Source: Coffea arabica (Eukaryota; Streptophyta; Magnoliopsida; Gentianales; Rubiaceae). Taken from it: a stretch of DNA of 64,000 bases. Made by a program: the position numbers and the translations under genes. The notes beneath the pieces are model-generated. The model had not been told where the DNA came from, searched no databases, and saw only the letters and a list, made by a program, of their open reading frames with translations. Below, one piece after another: positions 1-12,405 of this stretch. The stretch is from the NCBI RefSeq assembly GCF_036785885.1, contig NC_092322.1, positions 14,902,466-14,966,465 on the forward strand, given 5' to 3'. How positions within the stretch are numbered: position 1 is the stretch's first letter; the number at the start of each line of letters is the position of its first letter.

Positions 1-174
1 ATCAATGGAAGAAGACTTCATGATTAAGCAAATGTTTGATTGGTCTGGTACATCATACCATTAATGTCCGAGATAAAATGAAATTGGTTGACAGAAAAAA
101 AAAAAACCACTGCCTCAATTTGGTAGTGCATCTCTTCAACAAATAAAATACAGAAAAGAAAGCATGGTTGTATA

Positions 175-566
175 AAGGGTAAATTACTCATGACCCCCTG
201 TAGTTTCACTTATTGCCATATGATCCCTCTAATATTTCGAAATCCACTTCACGCCATAATTTCATGTAAAGTGGAAACTCAAAAGAAAATAACCTATGTA
301 ATGTCGATAGTTAAAGTACTAGTACTGCCCTTAGTTAAATACTAAATCAAACAACATCCTAGTCATCTTGCATAAAAGTATAGGAAAATTATGTGAAAAA
401 TTACAAAAACTACAAAAGAGTGTTCAATTACCATAACCGATCATGAATTCTGTCCATTTTCTATTTTACATAAAATTATATGGGAGTTACATGGCTATCT
501 TGAAGCCTTAGGTAGATCATCTGGTATTATGCAAAACCACAGGACAGTTATATGTAATTTACCCTT
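175..566. mobile_element. TIR-bearing MITE-like element
   Basis: The two ends are imperfect inverted repeats about 60 bp long: AAGGGTAAATTAC at the left is mirrored by GTAATTTACCCTT at the right, and the pairing continues inward with mismatches. The inverted match also runs slightly outward (GTTGTA at 167-172 against TACAAC at 568-573), so the true end is uncertain. No clean direct target duplication is visible and no coding capacity is present. It is probably a small non-autonomous DNA transposon; the superfamily is not determined. Confidence 0.6.
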
Positions 567-573
567 GTACAAC

Positions 574-1729
574 TTGTGAGAGCAGCAAGTTATGAGAATA
601 ATTTAGAAGCCTTCAAGCAGTCCAAGTCGGATCCAAGAAAATAATAGGTTTATTCCTAGTTGAATGGTTCTTCAGTTACTGGTCCTACACGACATTATAC
701 TCTTCTTGTCTCCACGCATTTTCAATAAAGGTTACTAGAGAAGTTTTGGATTCAGATGTTCTCTACATTCCGGAAGTCAAGCATACATGACCTGTTTCAC
801 TCAAGAACACTGTGTTGGCTTATTGTTGTGACTTGTGATCAATTAGAAATCATCTAGTTGTAACTTTGTTACAAACAGTTATTTCCAAAAAAAAAAAAAA
901 ACTGGCTATTTGTATATATAGAAATATTTGGAAAAGATGAAATTGAGTGTGTTTAGCAACCGAATTTGTCACAAAACGAATGTAATTATTATGAAAATTT
1001 CTTAACTTTTCCCCAACTTTACTTCATATAAACCACCTACAAGTATAACTAGTTGGATTGCTCCTTGAAACAAGGCCTGAATATGCAAAAATGGTGAACC
1101 GGAATTATGATTTAAGACTATAAATTTATTCAGTTTCTCACTGTATGATCTGTAGCAGCACTGTTATATCACTTTCCTCGGTAGGAAATGCGCAGTCAAT
1201 AAGCATGACAATCCAGAACCTGATGCTATTTTTGGACTGTGTTTGTGATTCAGTTAGCATATCATTTCATAGCTGCTTCTTTAAACAGGATAAACATGCA
1301 GAGTTCAAATGATAGTTGAATTCTATTAGGAAATGTTGCCTGAAAATTCTGAAAGCCAAAACAACTGCAGAGAAGAGTACTGATAGTGATGAGAATTCTT
1401 CCTGCATTGACGTGAAGAGGTCCATGAGAACCGTATCAGACACATGCCTAAAGCAATTTTTAGAAAGCGATCAAGATATGGAATTGACTAAAATGATTTA
1501 ATTACAGTGAACAATTATGGAAGTTCATAATGATGTATGCATATTGCAGAACATGTGAGAAACATGTTTAACCAAAAAAATGCTGAGATATGGTATTAAT
1601 CAGGAAAACAGCATTTTTTTTTCCCTTAGTAGGGTGGGCTATTTCAGCAAAAAAGTTGTCATGGAACCATATCTGCAACTATGTAAATTCTTCTTGAAAT
1701 ATCTATCAACTATGGAAACAAACTATAGA
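574..1729. other. Upstream flank without a recognised gene
   Basis: AT-rich sequence with homopolymer A runs (near 887-900). One open stretch at 1316-1501 (+), 61 codons from an ATG-less start, reads as a lysine- and serine-rich peptide with four Cys. It could be a remnant exon or a chance ORF; I recognise no family and nothing supports splicing to the GUX gene downstream. Confidence 0.4.
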
Positions 1730-1734
1730 GTTCC

Positions 1735-1988
1735 TGTTGAAGATATGTGATCTGATATTATGGAAAGATTTGATATTGTAAATATTAGGAAAGATTTGAT
1801 TATAGTATCATGTATTAATTAGGTATCATATGATTATAGTATCATATATTAATTAGGTAGTAGATTGATTTAGATTAGCATGATTTTAGGATCTAAATTA
1901 GGTTATACCTTGTGTATATATATTTGTATATTGTGTAGTCCAAAGGTATGAAGAAGAGTATTTTCTCTCCCCTTTTTCTTAGTTTACA
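1735..1988 (+). mobile_element. Solo LTR, copia-type
   Basis: A 254-bp unit begins TGTTGAAGATATG and ends TTTACA, and is flanked by the 5-bp direct repeat GTTCC (1730-1734 and 1989-1993). TG...CA ends plus a 5-bp target duplication are the hallmark of an LTR left by recombination between the two LTRs of a retrotransposon. An AT-rich TATA-like core (TGTGTATATATATTTG, about 1912-1927) lies where a U3 promoter would be. Inside it, a ~35-bp unit containing GATTATAGTATCAT is repeated (about 1797-1859). It lies about 300 bp upstream of the GUX start codon, so it could influence that gene; this is inference. Confidence 0.75.
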
Positions 1989-2286
1989 GTTCCAAAGCAA
2001 AATCATTTGCTATATGCATAAATGTTTCTGTCATGTTGATTGTGGATATATGCCAGGGGAAATTGATATATTTAGCACATTCATTATAATTGCTATTCAA
2101 GTATTTCATATGTTGATTGCTTGCCATATTTTTCTAGATATAATCTGTGTCAATGCTGCTGTCATGAAACTCGTGGCAGTTATAGAGAAATGTTTCAAGT
2201 TTATCACTCAATCCAAGATCATATTGCGTCTTCCATGATCTACTTTTTACTTTACTTGTTATGAGGATCTATCTCTGAGAAGGTCC

Positions 2287-5200
2287 ATGGATACAAGACA
2301 CCGACCAGTGTGAGTACTCTACTTCACTTTTGTTTGCTCTCTTGCTTTTCGAAACACGGTGAGGTCTTGCAGAAATTTATTTTCTGAAATAGTTACACTG
2401 TTGTTCGCACTGATTCATATAAACAGTCACTCTGGAAAGGATATTTTCAATCCATTCGTGTGCTGGAAAATAAGTCTGTTTCGTAAGCATCCTTTGCATA
2501 TTCTTAGCCATCTATATTTACAAACTTCTGTATCTCTTGTTTTATCTTGTTTCCTGTTGTGCAATTCTTTGTTGTAGCACTTATTTGTCCATCAGATCCT
2601 GTTATGCAACTATGTTTTCCCGTTTCTTTTCCTCCAGTGAGTAAAGGCAATAGAGAAACAGCCAAGAAAATGTATATCATTTGCATGCTGATTAACAAGA
2701 AAAGGAAATTGATCCACAAAAAAAGAACTTTCCTATGGATCAATAAGAAATTGATATATCTGATGCACTATCCTGTCACCATTTCCATTTCATGTTGTCT
2801 TCTTTTCCTATCAATCAAATTGTGAAGTAGGAAATCATCTCAAGTGAACCCCTCCACTTTCACCATGTAGCTGCATTTCATCTTATTCTTGTTTTGGCAA
2901 GTTTCATCCCATCTGGAAATTTAAGAGGTCAAATGTGATTAACCAAATATATGGTGGCTGGATTACCACTCCTACTGATGAATTTGTTTCTTCTTACTGA
3001 TTGAATTACTTTTGGATTACTATCACTTCTTACACAATTGTGGACAGAGAGATTCTTATTAGGATATGGCACAAATGAGAAAATTCCTTAATTGTTTTTC
3101 TTCCAAGGGATCAGTAGCATATGAATTGGCAATTTTTATCTGTCCTTAATCATTGAATGCATAAATGATAGAACTGACAAAGAGCTAGCATTTCTATAAG
3201 AGTTTATCAGTATCCATGATCAAGATTTTATATAGAACAACTTGTTTATTAGATAAGCAATTTATCTCCCTATCATTTTTGTAGAGCATCAAAATTGCTG
3301 TGTGAAGGCTTTTCTAAAGGCATAAGTCTCAATACTTGATAAGATTTGTGTTTGGTTCTTTAGCTTCCTAAAGGCATAAGTCTCAATTCCTCCATTCATG
3401 GTTAATAAGAATTTTTTTCCCCTTTCCTTACTTAAATCCTGAAGCGTTGCCATAGAAGTTTCTATGATCCCTTTCCAAACAATTTCCAACATTAAAATGG
3501 CCAATGAAATTATATTTCTATATTTGAAAATTACAATATTAAAACTCCCACATTTTAGCATAGTATAGTATTCATATACAAAGATGCTTAATGGGAGTTT
3601 TGACAAACTTTTGAATGATCTCAACATACTCTTGTTCATGGTTACAAATTTTTTTTTTCCCTTTTTCTTACTTAATTTCCTAAAGCATTGCCACAAAAAT
3701 TTCTATAATCCCTTTCCAAACACTTTCTCTCCAATTCAAAAAATATCAATATAGCCAATGGAAATTATATTCCTTAATTTAAAACTCAATGCAGTATTAC
3801 GTAAATAGTCTCAACAATATTAACAAAAAAGCATTCATGTTTGGAAGCACGATAAAATCATTAAAATATATAGTGAGGATATTCTCGAAAAGAAAATCTG
3901 ATGCACTAATTCACAAATTCAAACTCGCATGTTTAATATAGTATAGATAGATTTGATGTTGTGAAGCAAACTTCAAGAGGAAAGAAATATCATTAAATTA
4001 TTGAGTTCCCTTTTACATTTCATCTTAAAGGATATCTTTCCAAATTAAAAATATTTGACAATTTCAGTCAGACATTGGCCACAAAAATTCTGCTGAGTAC
4101 CAATAAAAATTTTCAAGAAAATGATTATAGGGTTGACTTTCGAATTAAATGTGCTGAGTATCATTTCTACTTCTGCAAGGTCATTTTGGTACAGGTTATG
4201 TTCCAGTTCATGATTTTCCAAAGAAAAGTGGTGATAAATCAAGAATGCCAACTTGCATTTCTGTTGAATATCTAGATTGCAAGTACTATAATGGTCTCAT
4301 AATGCAGTTTAATTCAGTCTCTGATACATTGGTAGAATGTCCTGAAGATCAAGTCTTTACATATCCTGAGTTTCAACTCAGGTGATTGCTGTTTTATCAG
4401 TGCTTTCTCATTGCAGAGTGAAATCACCATGTAATTATAATTCGTAGTGATTGTTAAAAATTGATCTCTGGAACTCAAAGGAAACCTGTTTTCATGTTTT
4501 TTAGTTTTCTACTGATAGTATAACATCTAACTAAATGCTTACCTCGTACGAATTCATTTCATCTACTAAAGGACAATTCTTGCTTTCTATATCAGAGAAG
4601 ATGTATACAAAAGGAAGTTACAGAGGATCAGAGTTAAAGACGTAGAGAAATCCTTGCAGATACCTTTACAACAGCAGAGCATAAAATACAGACACCATCT
4701 CCTGAAATTCATCGTGCTTGTCATTTTACTCGGTATTTTGCTGGCGATCTTCATCTCCTCAACTATTTGTCCTCAGCAGAGAATATCTGATGCTGTTTCC
4801 CAGTAAGTTCTGATTTCTACTGCTTGTATTACTAGTAAGATGTTGTCATTAACCAATCTTTCGTAGCTCACCTTATCAAAGAAGAAAATGAACTAGATGC
4901 TCTTAGCCGATGTATTTTACTTGAAGTATTTGGTTTAACCACTGCAAATTTTCTGCCACTGAAGGGGCATAAGAGAACCGATCCTCAACCTTTTTCAAGC
5001 ATTTGAGAATTCTCTGCCACCGATCCTCAACCTTTGTCGAACATTTGAGAATTTTCCGCCACTGATAATTTTATGTTTGGATGATGAAGTCCACGTGGAA
5101 CTACCAAAAATTTGTCCATGTGAATTTATTTTCATGTGGAACTTATCAATCATTGTCAACATAGACAAATCAAGTAGTACAAATAAATACAAGTAGGATA

Positions 5201-7220
5201 ATTTATTTAATCATTAATGAGTAGCTAATTTGATACAGGCCACATTTTGTAAACAGGTTATTGTGGAGCAATTCTGATCCTCGGTACATATCAAATTTAG
5301 ATATCAGTTGGAATGAAATTTCGCGAGTTCTAGAACACGTACCTGGAAAGAATACAGTTCCTGGAGTCGGCCTTCTCAATTTCAACTCCAGTGAAATTAC
5401 TCACTGGAAACAGCTTCTTCCCTACTCCAATCATACCATCTTGCATCTGGACCATGCTGATCAAAATGTTACATGGAACTCCTTTTATCCTGAATGGATT
5501 GATCAAGAACAAGAATACGAAGTTCCTAGCTGCCCTTCCCTCCCACAAATTGAAGTTCCGGGAAGTCGACTTGATCTCATTGCTGTTAAGCTTCCTTGCA
5601 GAAACGAACAAAATTGGAATAGAGATGTTGCAAGGTTACACTTGCAAGTAGCAGTAGCTGGTTTAGCCACATTTGCTAAAGGCAATTTCCCTGTCTATGT
5701 GCTCTTCGTTACCAATTGCTTTCCAATACCAAATCTGTTTACGTGCAAGGAACTTATTGCACGCCAGGGAAATGCATGGTTGTTCAAACCAAACTTGAAT
5801 CAATTAAGAGAAAAACTTCATCTTCCAAAAGGATCTTGTGAACTTGCACTGCCACTTGGAGATGCGGGTAAGTTCATTTCAATTCGCCCTCTCTGTCCAA
5901 GTCATTGCTTATTTTTATCTTATAACTTTGTGTCAATGAAAAATTTTTCTCTTATAACTTTGTGTCAATGAAAAATCTAAATAAAGATGCTATTGTTACT
6001 CCACTATTCTGTATGTTTGGCACAGTAAATTTGAGGAAACAAGTTTTGTTGGAAACAAAAAGCACAGATATCCTAACAAAATATGATGTACAATGATTTG
6101 AACCAAAAAAGAAAAAAGGTTCTTTTAAATGCTTACAATAATATGATGATCATGAACATATTTTGGGAACAATCTAGACTCTTTGGATGCTTGACTGACT
6201 GAAAGTAATTTGTTCACAAGCACTTACAATTATCTGATAGGAAAAACAGAACAAGACTGTTCAGTGAAAAAGAACCGGGAAGCATATGCTACAGTCCTCC
6301 TTTCAGCTCATCTGTATGTTTGTGGAGCCATAGCTGCAGCTCAAAGCGTCCGCATGGCAGGTTCCACCAGGGACCTTGTGATTCTTGTTGATGAAACTAT
6401 CAGTGAATATCACAAGAGTGGACTTCAAATGGCAGGATGGAAAGTTCGGACAATACTGAGAATCAGAAATCCCAAAGCTGAAAAATATGCTTACAATGCA
6501 TGGAATTACAGCAAGTTCAGATTATGGCAATTAACAGACTATGACAAAATAATTTTCATTGATTCTGATCTGCTTATCCGTAGGAACATTGATTTCTTAT
6601 TCTCAATGCCAGAGATCTCAGCTAGAGGAAACAATGGCGTACTTTTCAACTCTGGAGTAATGGTGATAGAGCCGTCAAATTGCACATTCCAGTTGTTGAT
6701 GGACCATATAACTGATATTGAGTCCTATAACGGTGGAGATCAGGGTTACTTGAATGAAGTATTTACATGGTGGCACCGGATACCCAATCATTTCAACTTC
6801 CTGAAGAATTTTTTGAGTTACGAGGGGGAAGAAGTAAATGAGAAGAAAATCCGCTTGATTGCAGCAGAACCTCCAGTTCTACATGTCATTCACTACTTAG
6901 GATACAAGCCATGGATGTGCTCCAGAGACTACGATTGCAACTGGAACGTTGGTAAACTGCATGAATTTGCGAGTGATGATGCTCACGGAAGCTGGTGGGA
7001 GGTGCATGATGCAATGCCAGAGAAATTGCAAGACTTCTGCAAGTTAAAATCCAAACAGAAGGCACAGTTGAACTATGACAGACGAGAAGCTGAGAAAAGA
7101 AATTATACAGATGGTCATTGGAAAATCAAAATCAAGGATCCACGTTTTATGAAATGCAGTGACGACTTGTGTGACTTTGATTTTGAGTCCAGATTGTGGC
7201 GTTGGGGGGAAATCGAGTGA
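2287..7220 (+). CDS. GUX: GUX/PGSIP-type xylan glucuronosyltransferase (GT8), four coding exons
   Basis: Proposed exons: 2287-2309, 4596-4802, 5257-5867 and 6241-7220, joined at GTGAGT, GTAAGT and GTAAGT donors and AG acceptors. They total 1821 nt (606 aa) with every phase matching. The protein is a type II Golgi membrane protein: a short basic cytoplasmic tail, one membrane segment at about residues 44-62 (LLKFIVLVILLGILLAIFI), a stem region, then the GT8 catalytic domain. Seen motifs include DPRYISNLDISW and FYPEWIDQEQE in the GUX-specific N-terminal region, then REAYATVLLSAH, NYSKFRLWQLTDYDK, the metal-binding D-S-D at residues 388-390, FNSGVMVIEPSNCTF, YNGGDQGYLNE, HYLGYKPWMC and DGHWKI near the C-terminus. 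Known family role: transfer of glucuronic acid from UDP-GlcA onto the xylan backbone in the Golgi. Length fits the family. The last three exons are very secure. The first is inferred from its ATG, matching phase and good donor, giving MDTRHRPVEDVYKRK at the N-terminus. Confidence 0.92.
2310..4595 (+). other. Long first intron of the GUX gene (inferred)
   Basis: About 2.3 kb between the proposed 23-nt first coding exon (donor GTGAGT) and the acceptor ATATCAG before the membrane-segment exon. It contains no recognisable coding domain; the open stretches at 2359-2825, 3289-3696 and 4045-4275 show no family motifs. It includes a diverged local tandem duplication (see 3299-3800). Confidence 0.6.
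3299..3800. repeat. Diverged local tandem duplication
   Basis: The motif AAAGGCATAAGTCTCAAT occurs twice (about 3315-3332 and 3373-3390). A longer block starting CATGGTTA, followed by a T-run, CTTACTTAA, GTTGCCA/ATTGCCA and TTTCTATRATCCCTTTCC, occurs at about 3398-3480 and again at about 3638-3720. The copies differ at many positions and by indels, so the duplication is old. No coding content is apparent. Confidence 0.6.
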
Positions 7221-9709
7221 GCAGATGATCCACGTTTCCTGCCACAATCCACTCACTGTAACTACGATCTTTGTTTTGGTGCTGCAATATCAGTCTCTAA
7301 GTCTGTTTCAGGATTGGCTTTCCATCTAAGTGATAATTTTCAGTGCTTATTCAAATCCTTAGGGAGGGAAGGGGCAGAAACATTCTCCAGATACAGCTAG
7401 CACCCTACATGGTAGATGTCATGTCCTTCAAACTCATCATGCTAATTTATATAGCTATGCTGTTTATTTCAAAATTTCCACTACCCTTATGGAGTATCAT
7501 TCAAGAATTTTTCCATTTTCTGGTTTTTTATTCGCCATTGGGTGATTACAATTTGCGACACAAGATAATCAATTCACCTTCAATGTCATTCCAGAAACTG
7601 GAAAATATTTCTAATAATGACAAAATGTCTGCTTGCTCAGTGGAGATGATTACATTTATCAGGACCTTGGAGTCTTGACTTTTTCAAATGAATCCACACC
7701 TTTGTCACGAACAATCAGCGTTGTCCCTTCGTCTATCTGCATCAAAGTCCTATCATTTGAATTCAGAAAGTCTCAATTCAGACAACGCTATCCTTGGAAC
7801 AGTGCTGAATGCTACCGTTAACTCACACAAACGGAATGCCATACTGATGTACAATTAGCCTAATATTTTCGAGCTGGTGTGGTAGACTATACAGAAATAA
7901 AGTTGGAAATGAAGACATAGAAGTGATGCAGATCTCAAAAGAACATTATGCTTGCATAGATTAATATACAATGTCAGAGAGCATAATATATAGCTCAACT
8001 TACCTCACCTTCAACTTAATGTCCATGTATAACATTTCATTTCAGGCAGCATTGTTATCTTCCAGGTTTTCTAGGCAAATCTGAATGCACAGGGCTGAAA
8101 GTTTCCTCTTGATTCATAAACTGTTTCAGCTCATCATACAGCATTGTGGTTTTTGTTCTTTTGTCTGAACAAATACATAATGCTGCATGGACAATACTGT
8201 TAGGCATAGAGATTTGACAAAGCAAAGGTAAACAATTGAATGATTGCGAGCCTATACCTCTAGTAAGTGTGCTCATAGGCTGCTGTCTTTGAAACAAACT
8301 TAATTCTTCTACCTAAGAATAGATCTCCTTCATTTGGATTTTGAGTTCAAAGGTTTCAAGTCTATTAATCTGTACAAGTTTGATTACCAAACAATCTACC
8401 GTAACATTTTGTTTCTTGTTTAGGGCTGTTTTCATCCTTTACAACATTAAGCTCCTAACGCATTAGCATATACTGTAAATTAAAGATGTATCGATTGGTT
8501 AGTAAAGAAACACTAAATTCGAAATTTTTGTAAAGCAACAAAACATCAGTTGCTATTTACTTTTTAGAATGCCTTCTGTCATTTGGCTTGTCATCAATCT
8601 AGTGTGAAGTCCAATTAGTTCTAAACAATATTTGAGCAAAACCAGGTGAAATTTAATCCATGCATAACATTTCCACAAGGATAATGTTCTTTATACTTAC
8701 TGGATGATTACGATAATTGGTAGCACCAGTCACATGAAACTATTAAAGATATGACTCCAAATTGCCTCATTTCTAGGGCCATGGGCTAAATAAATGAAAG
8801 ATATGTTTAGGGATAATTGCAAAATGCTTGAAGAATACAACTTTCTCACATGCCTTCTTCATAATTGGCCTAACATTGTTTCATGGTTAATTACAAAATG
8901 CCCTCTTGAAGATTACTCGCTCATTCATTATGCTATTGGATAAATCCACCCTCAAGTTCTTCTAATTTACTCCACTCAACCAAGAAACTCCAAATTGAAA
9001 ATCACTTCTTCATCTTACGTGCACATAACAAAAGGGCAAAATTCCTATCAATAACATTAATAATTAGTGAATTTGGGCAAAAATAATGTCCACTTAAGGG
9101 CATTTTTAAGAACAAATATAATTGTAAACCATGGAGCTCAATATACTATATTGGTCCTGCCTTCTTTCTACATGTAGCGGACTGATTTCTTCTAAGTTGT
9201 TGATTCTACCAAGGCCAGCTTACCCTTTTCATTAAAGTTGCTTCAGAACTAAACCCTTGAATGTTAATTTGAAAGTATTGAAAACTTTAAATAAAAGGAG
9301 CTAAGTGGAAAAAACTTCATCACTTTAGATGGTGCAATGTTCATTTTAAATAGCCATGACGTGAATATATAGGACATTATTTTGCTGCAATATTCATACA
9401 TATGTTTGTACAAAATCATGGAAGACTTATTTGATTTCATTTATGCTTTGGTAATTGTTATTCTAAAACCACTATGTGCTTATTATCTAAGTGCATCTGG
9501 CCAACCATTTGATGGATTTATTATCAAACTCCATTAAGTTAGGAAGGTGAATTTTGTGTTTGAGCAAAAGCAATAGGTGAATAAGTAATTTTGCATTTCT
9601 TTCAAAAGAAAATGTTTTTCATTGAGAATTATTAGGGACTAAATTGGATTGAGGTATTATATACAACATTTATCAGGAGTTTAAGGATTTCTAATCTAAT
9701 ATATCCTAG
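7221..9709. other. 3' flank of the GUX gene and intergenic sequence
   Basis: No second gene is recognised. The first several hundred bases are probably 3' UTR; a canonical AATAAA lies at 7896-7901, though it is far (about 675 nt) from the stop codon, so a nearer non-canonical signal may be used. The remainder is AT-rich with no TIR, LTR or protein motif I can support. Confidence 0.45.
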
Positions 9710-9714
9710 ATATA

Positions 9715-10279
9715 TGAAGAGGTGATTTTTGTCCCGCTGGAGTGAGTCACCCGAGCTGAAGAAGTGCTCCTATCTTGTGTGGGCCACTTGGACGAGATCA
9801 CCTGCTTAGGTCAAACAAAGGGGGGCTGGATCCCCCGGTGTATCTCCGAAACTTAAGTTAGTTCGGTATTGGGAGAAGTAAGATAAAAGGGTAGGGCAGT
9901 CTGTTACCAGAAATTGGTCATCCCCTTTCACGGTGGACGCTTCAAGTATTTATAGAGGATGGGAGAGAGGGACTGCTATCACAGGTTCCTAGAGATCTCA
10001 TACGGTCAGTGCATCCAGTGGACTGGACCGGTCTCTGTGAAAAGACATGATGGGACGTTCGTCAGGTTCAGGCGGCGTGTCAGGGCAGCTTTCCGTCAGG
10101 CGTCAGAGGTGCCAGGGGTCACATCCAACCTTCGTATTGATGTCGAATGTCCAGGAGTCACCTCAGCTACGATGTTAACCGAGGTGACGAGGAGGTGGGA
10201 TGTTACCCGACGGACGGTGGCCAAAGTGGAAAACCCGGGGTGAGCCTTTGGACTACCCGGGCCGAAATGACCATCCTCA
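9715..10279 (+). mobile_element. Solo LTR, GC-richer than its surroundings
   Basis: A 565-bp unit begins TGAAGAGGTG and ends CCATCCTCA, flanked by the 5-bp direct repeat ATATA (9710-9714 and 10280-10284). The ends form a short imperfect inverted repeat. A TATA-like TATTTATAGAGG (about 9948-9959) fits a plus-strand promoter. The segment is much richer in G+C than its flanks, which sets it apart as inserted DNA. The open frames inside are chance. The AT-rich target duplication is weak evidence by itself, so the exact borders are moderately certain. The element family is not identified. Confidence 0.65.
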
Positions 10280-11118
10280 ATATACATCATATAAAGATTA
10301 TTTTATTTGATACTCTATACATCATATAAAGACACATTGATGGACAACGTTACACAGTGACAATCTAAGTCACCAAAATTATCAATTGAGCCCCCTCAAA
10401 ACTTAAAAAGTTTCGATTTAACCCTCCAAACCTGAAGCCCACCTACGAAAATATTAGACACGACAGTTTCTTCCTATATTTTATCTTTTCTAAATCTATT
10501 TCATCTCTTGAAATTACTAAATAAAGTATATCAAAAGATAACATTTATCCTAGAAAGTTATAAAAGCAAGTATTGATTTAGAAGAACATAAGAACAACTT
10601 TTAACCCCAAGAAAAAGTAAAGATTTTTTTTTTAATACGTAATCATTGGAGACTTATTTATAAATCTATGTTAACTTCTCATATGGTTGAAAAGAAAAAT
10701 ACCCTTACATATAACATGCATATATACGTTATCACTTATTGCACACTTTGAGATTGCATAAATACTTATGCAATTTATTTTTAGTTTTTCAAAAAACCTT
10801 AAAACTTAGTTTAGTCACTCTATCACCTCCTTGATATAGTGGAAGTCACGTGGTGCCCATAGCCATTTATTGCCACTGCCACAGCTTGTCATGTTTGCAC
10901 TTTGCAGAATTTTAAAAGGCAAATTAAATAAGGAAAATCGATCAATTTGGAGGTTCTGCACTGAGGGTAAAGACATTATAATGCTCCATACACAAAATAC
11001 ATAGCGGACTTCCCACCCAAATTATGCATAAGACTGATAAATGATCAATAGTAGGCATTACCTGCTCAACCATGGATTAAGAACTTCTTATCTTATTCTC
11101 AAGAAATCAACTTTCTTT

Positions 11119-11215
11119 TCGTTAAGTTTAATCCTTTTTTTAAATGAAAGTGGGAGATCTCGAATTCAGAACTTCTCACTTACATTCCCTTCCCATATGA
11201 AACATCCAACCCATC
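11119..11215 (+). repeat. SINE-like short repeat (candidate)
   Basis: Contains AAAGTGGGAGATCTCGAATT and then CTTCTCACTTACATTCCC. The same pattern (a GTAAGTG-like box, a GATC/TTCGAATTC-like box and a CACTTA box) recurs near 20350-20435, 45606-45697 and 57541-57632, several of them ending in an A-run. The central box resembles a Pol III box B. This is a candidate SINE family member; borders are not defined. Confidence 0.35.
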
Positions 11216-11425
11216 CCCCTTTGTTTAATCCCTTCAAATGTTAAGTAAATTTCCCTTTAGTAATAACTCTTTAAATTTCTCTACAATCATACTCTATTGA
11301 GCCATCCGTTGGACACCATCCTGAGCGCCTCTCTTCCCTAAGTTGACCACCATGTCATATAATTTTTTGTGCAGAATTTTAAACTTAAGCATGAATAGTC
11401 ATATAGTATAGGTTATATATTATGA

Positions 11426-11565
11426 TTAATCTTCTATACAGTGTATACACTTTTACCATTAAATATATGATACATAATTTGAATTTAAATTTAAAATTAA
11501 ATTTTGCATATGTGTCATACATCTAATTGTGATAGTACATATACTGTTAGTATATATAAAATTAA
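11426..11565. mobile_element. Small inverted-repeat MITE
   Basis: Two ~55-bp arms are imperfect reverse complements. The left arm begins TTAATCTTCTATACAGTGTA and the right arm ends AGTATATATAAAATTAA. Between them is an AT-only core (TTTGAATTTAAATTTAAAAT). It has no coding capacity. The flanking TTAAT/ATTAAT bases may include the target duplication, but AT-richness makes this uncertain. Confidence 0.5.
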
Positions 11566-12369
11566 TTCTAGATATTAGGCAACCTTTTAGCTATAGAATA
11601 TGTCATCTTGGTTGTTAATCGGTTCTACGTGCGTAATCCCTTTTCTTTTTTCAAGAACCGGACTATAATGATTAGAAGAAAACTGGAAAAGCAATCCCTC
11701 CTCCATTGAACTGCTTTTTTCCCCCTATCATTAGGTAATTTCTTAAGCAAATGCTCATTCATAACTAATTACACTAATTTTTTTTTTATTTTTCGCTCTT
11801 TTTTGAAGGAACGCTTTTCTGACTTGTTAAATTTAATTTCAAAGCTATAAAAAAAATAATCACGAAGCCCAAATGAGATCTGTACCTGACCAATAATTGG
11901 TCCTATAAATTAATGGTGTGGATTCTTTTTCAACTATTCAATGTTCAAAGCAGCCAAACAATTGGTCCCTCAATTAGCAGTTTTTGGGTGGTAAGTAAGT
12001 TAGTAAGAACCATTGCAAGTCACTAAAAAATGCGTGGATGACCTTTCTTGACTTTAAAACTGTATAATGATATCTTCCTTCCTCCTAAACTTTTAAATAC
12101 CAAAAAGAAGAGGGGGGGGGGGGGAATGCACTTCTTTTCATGGATGAAGGATGTACATTTTTTCTTCTAATTTGTCTCTCCTCAAGAATAAATTGGTCCG
12201 TCACAAGGGTCCAAAGACATAAGTACATTCTGTTTATTGCCACGATCGAGTTACTCACGGGTGTCTAAGATACAAAATTTTCATTGGTTCGGTGCTACGA
12301 AAACATATTTCACATGTGAAATCGGAGCATTACACATTTGGTGACAAAAGATGATAAGACCTTTTATGG

Positions 12370-12405
<36 letters not shown>

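Noticed and set aside
3289-3696. Minus-strand 135-aa ORF in GUX intron 1
   Set aside because: Its internal repeats come from a local tandem duplication; no domain is recognisable.
7343-7821. ORFs downstream of GUX
   Set aside because: No motif; they lie in the probable 3' UTR and flank.
9959-10329. ORFs in a GC-richer segment (possible gene)
   Set aside because: They lie inside or across a unit with LTR ends and target duplication; no protein motif is present.
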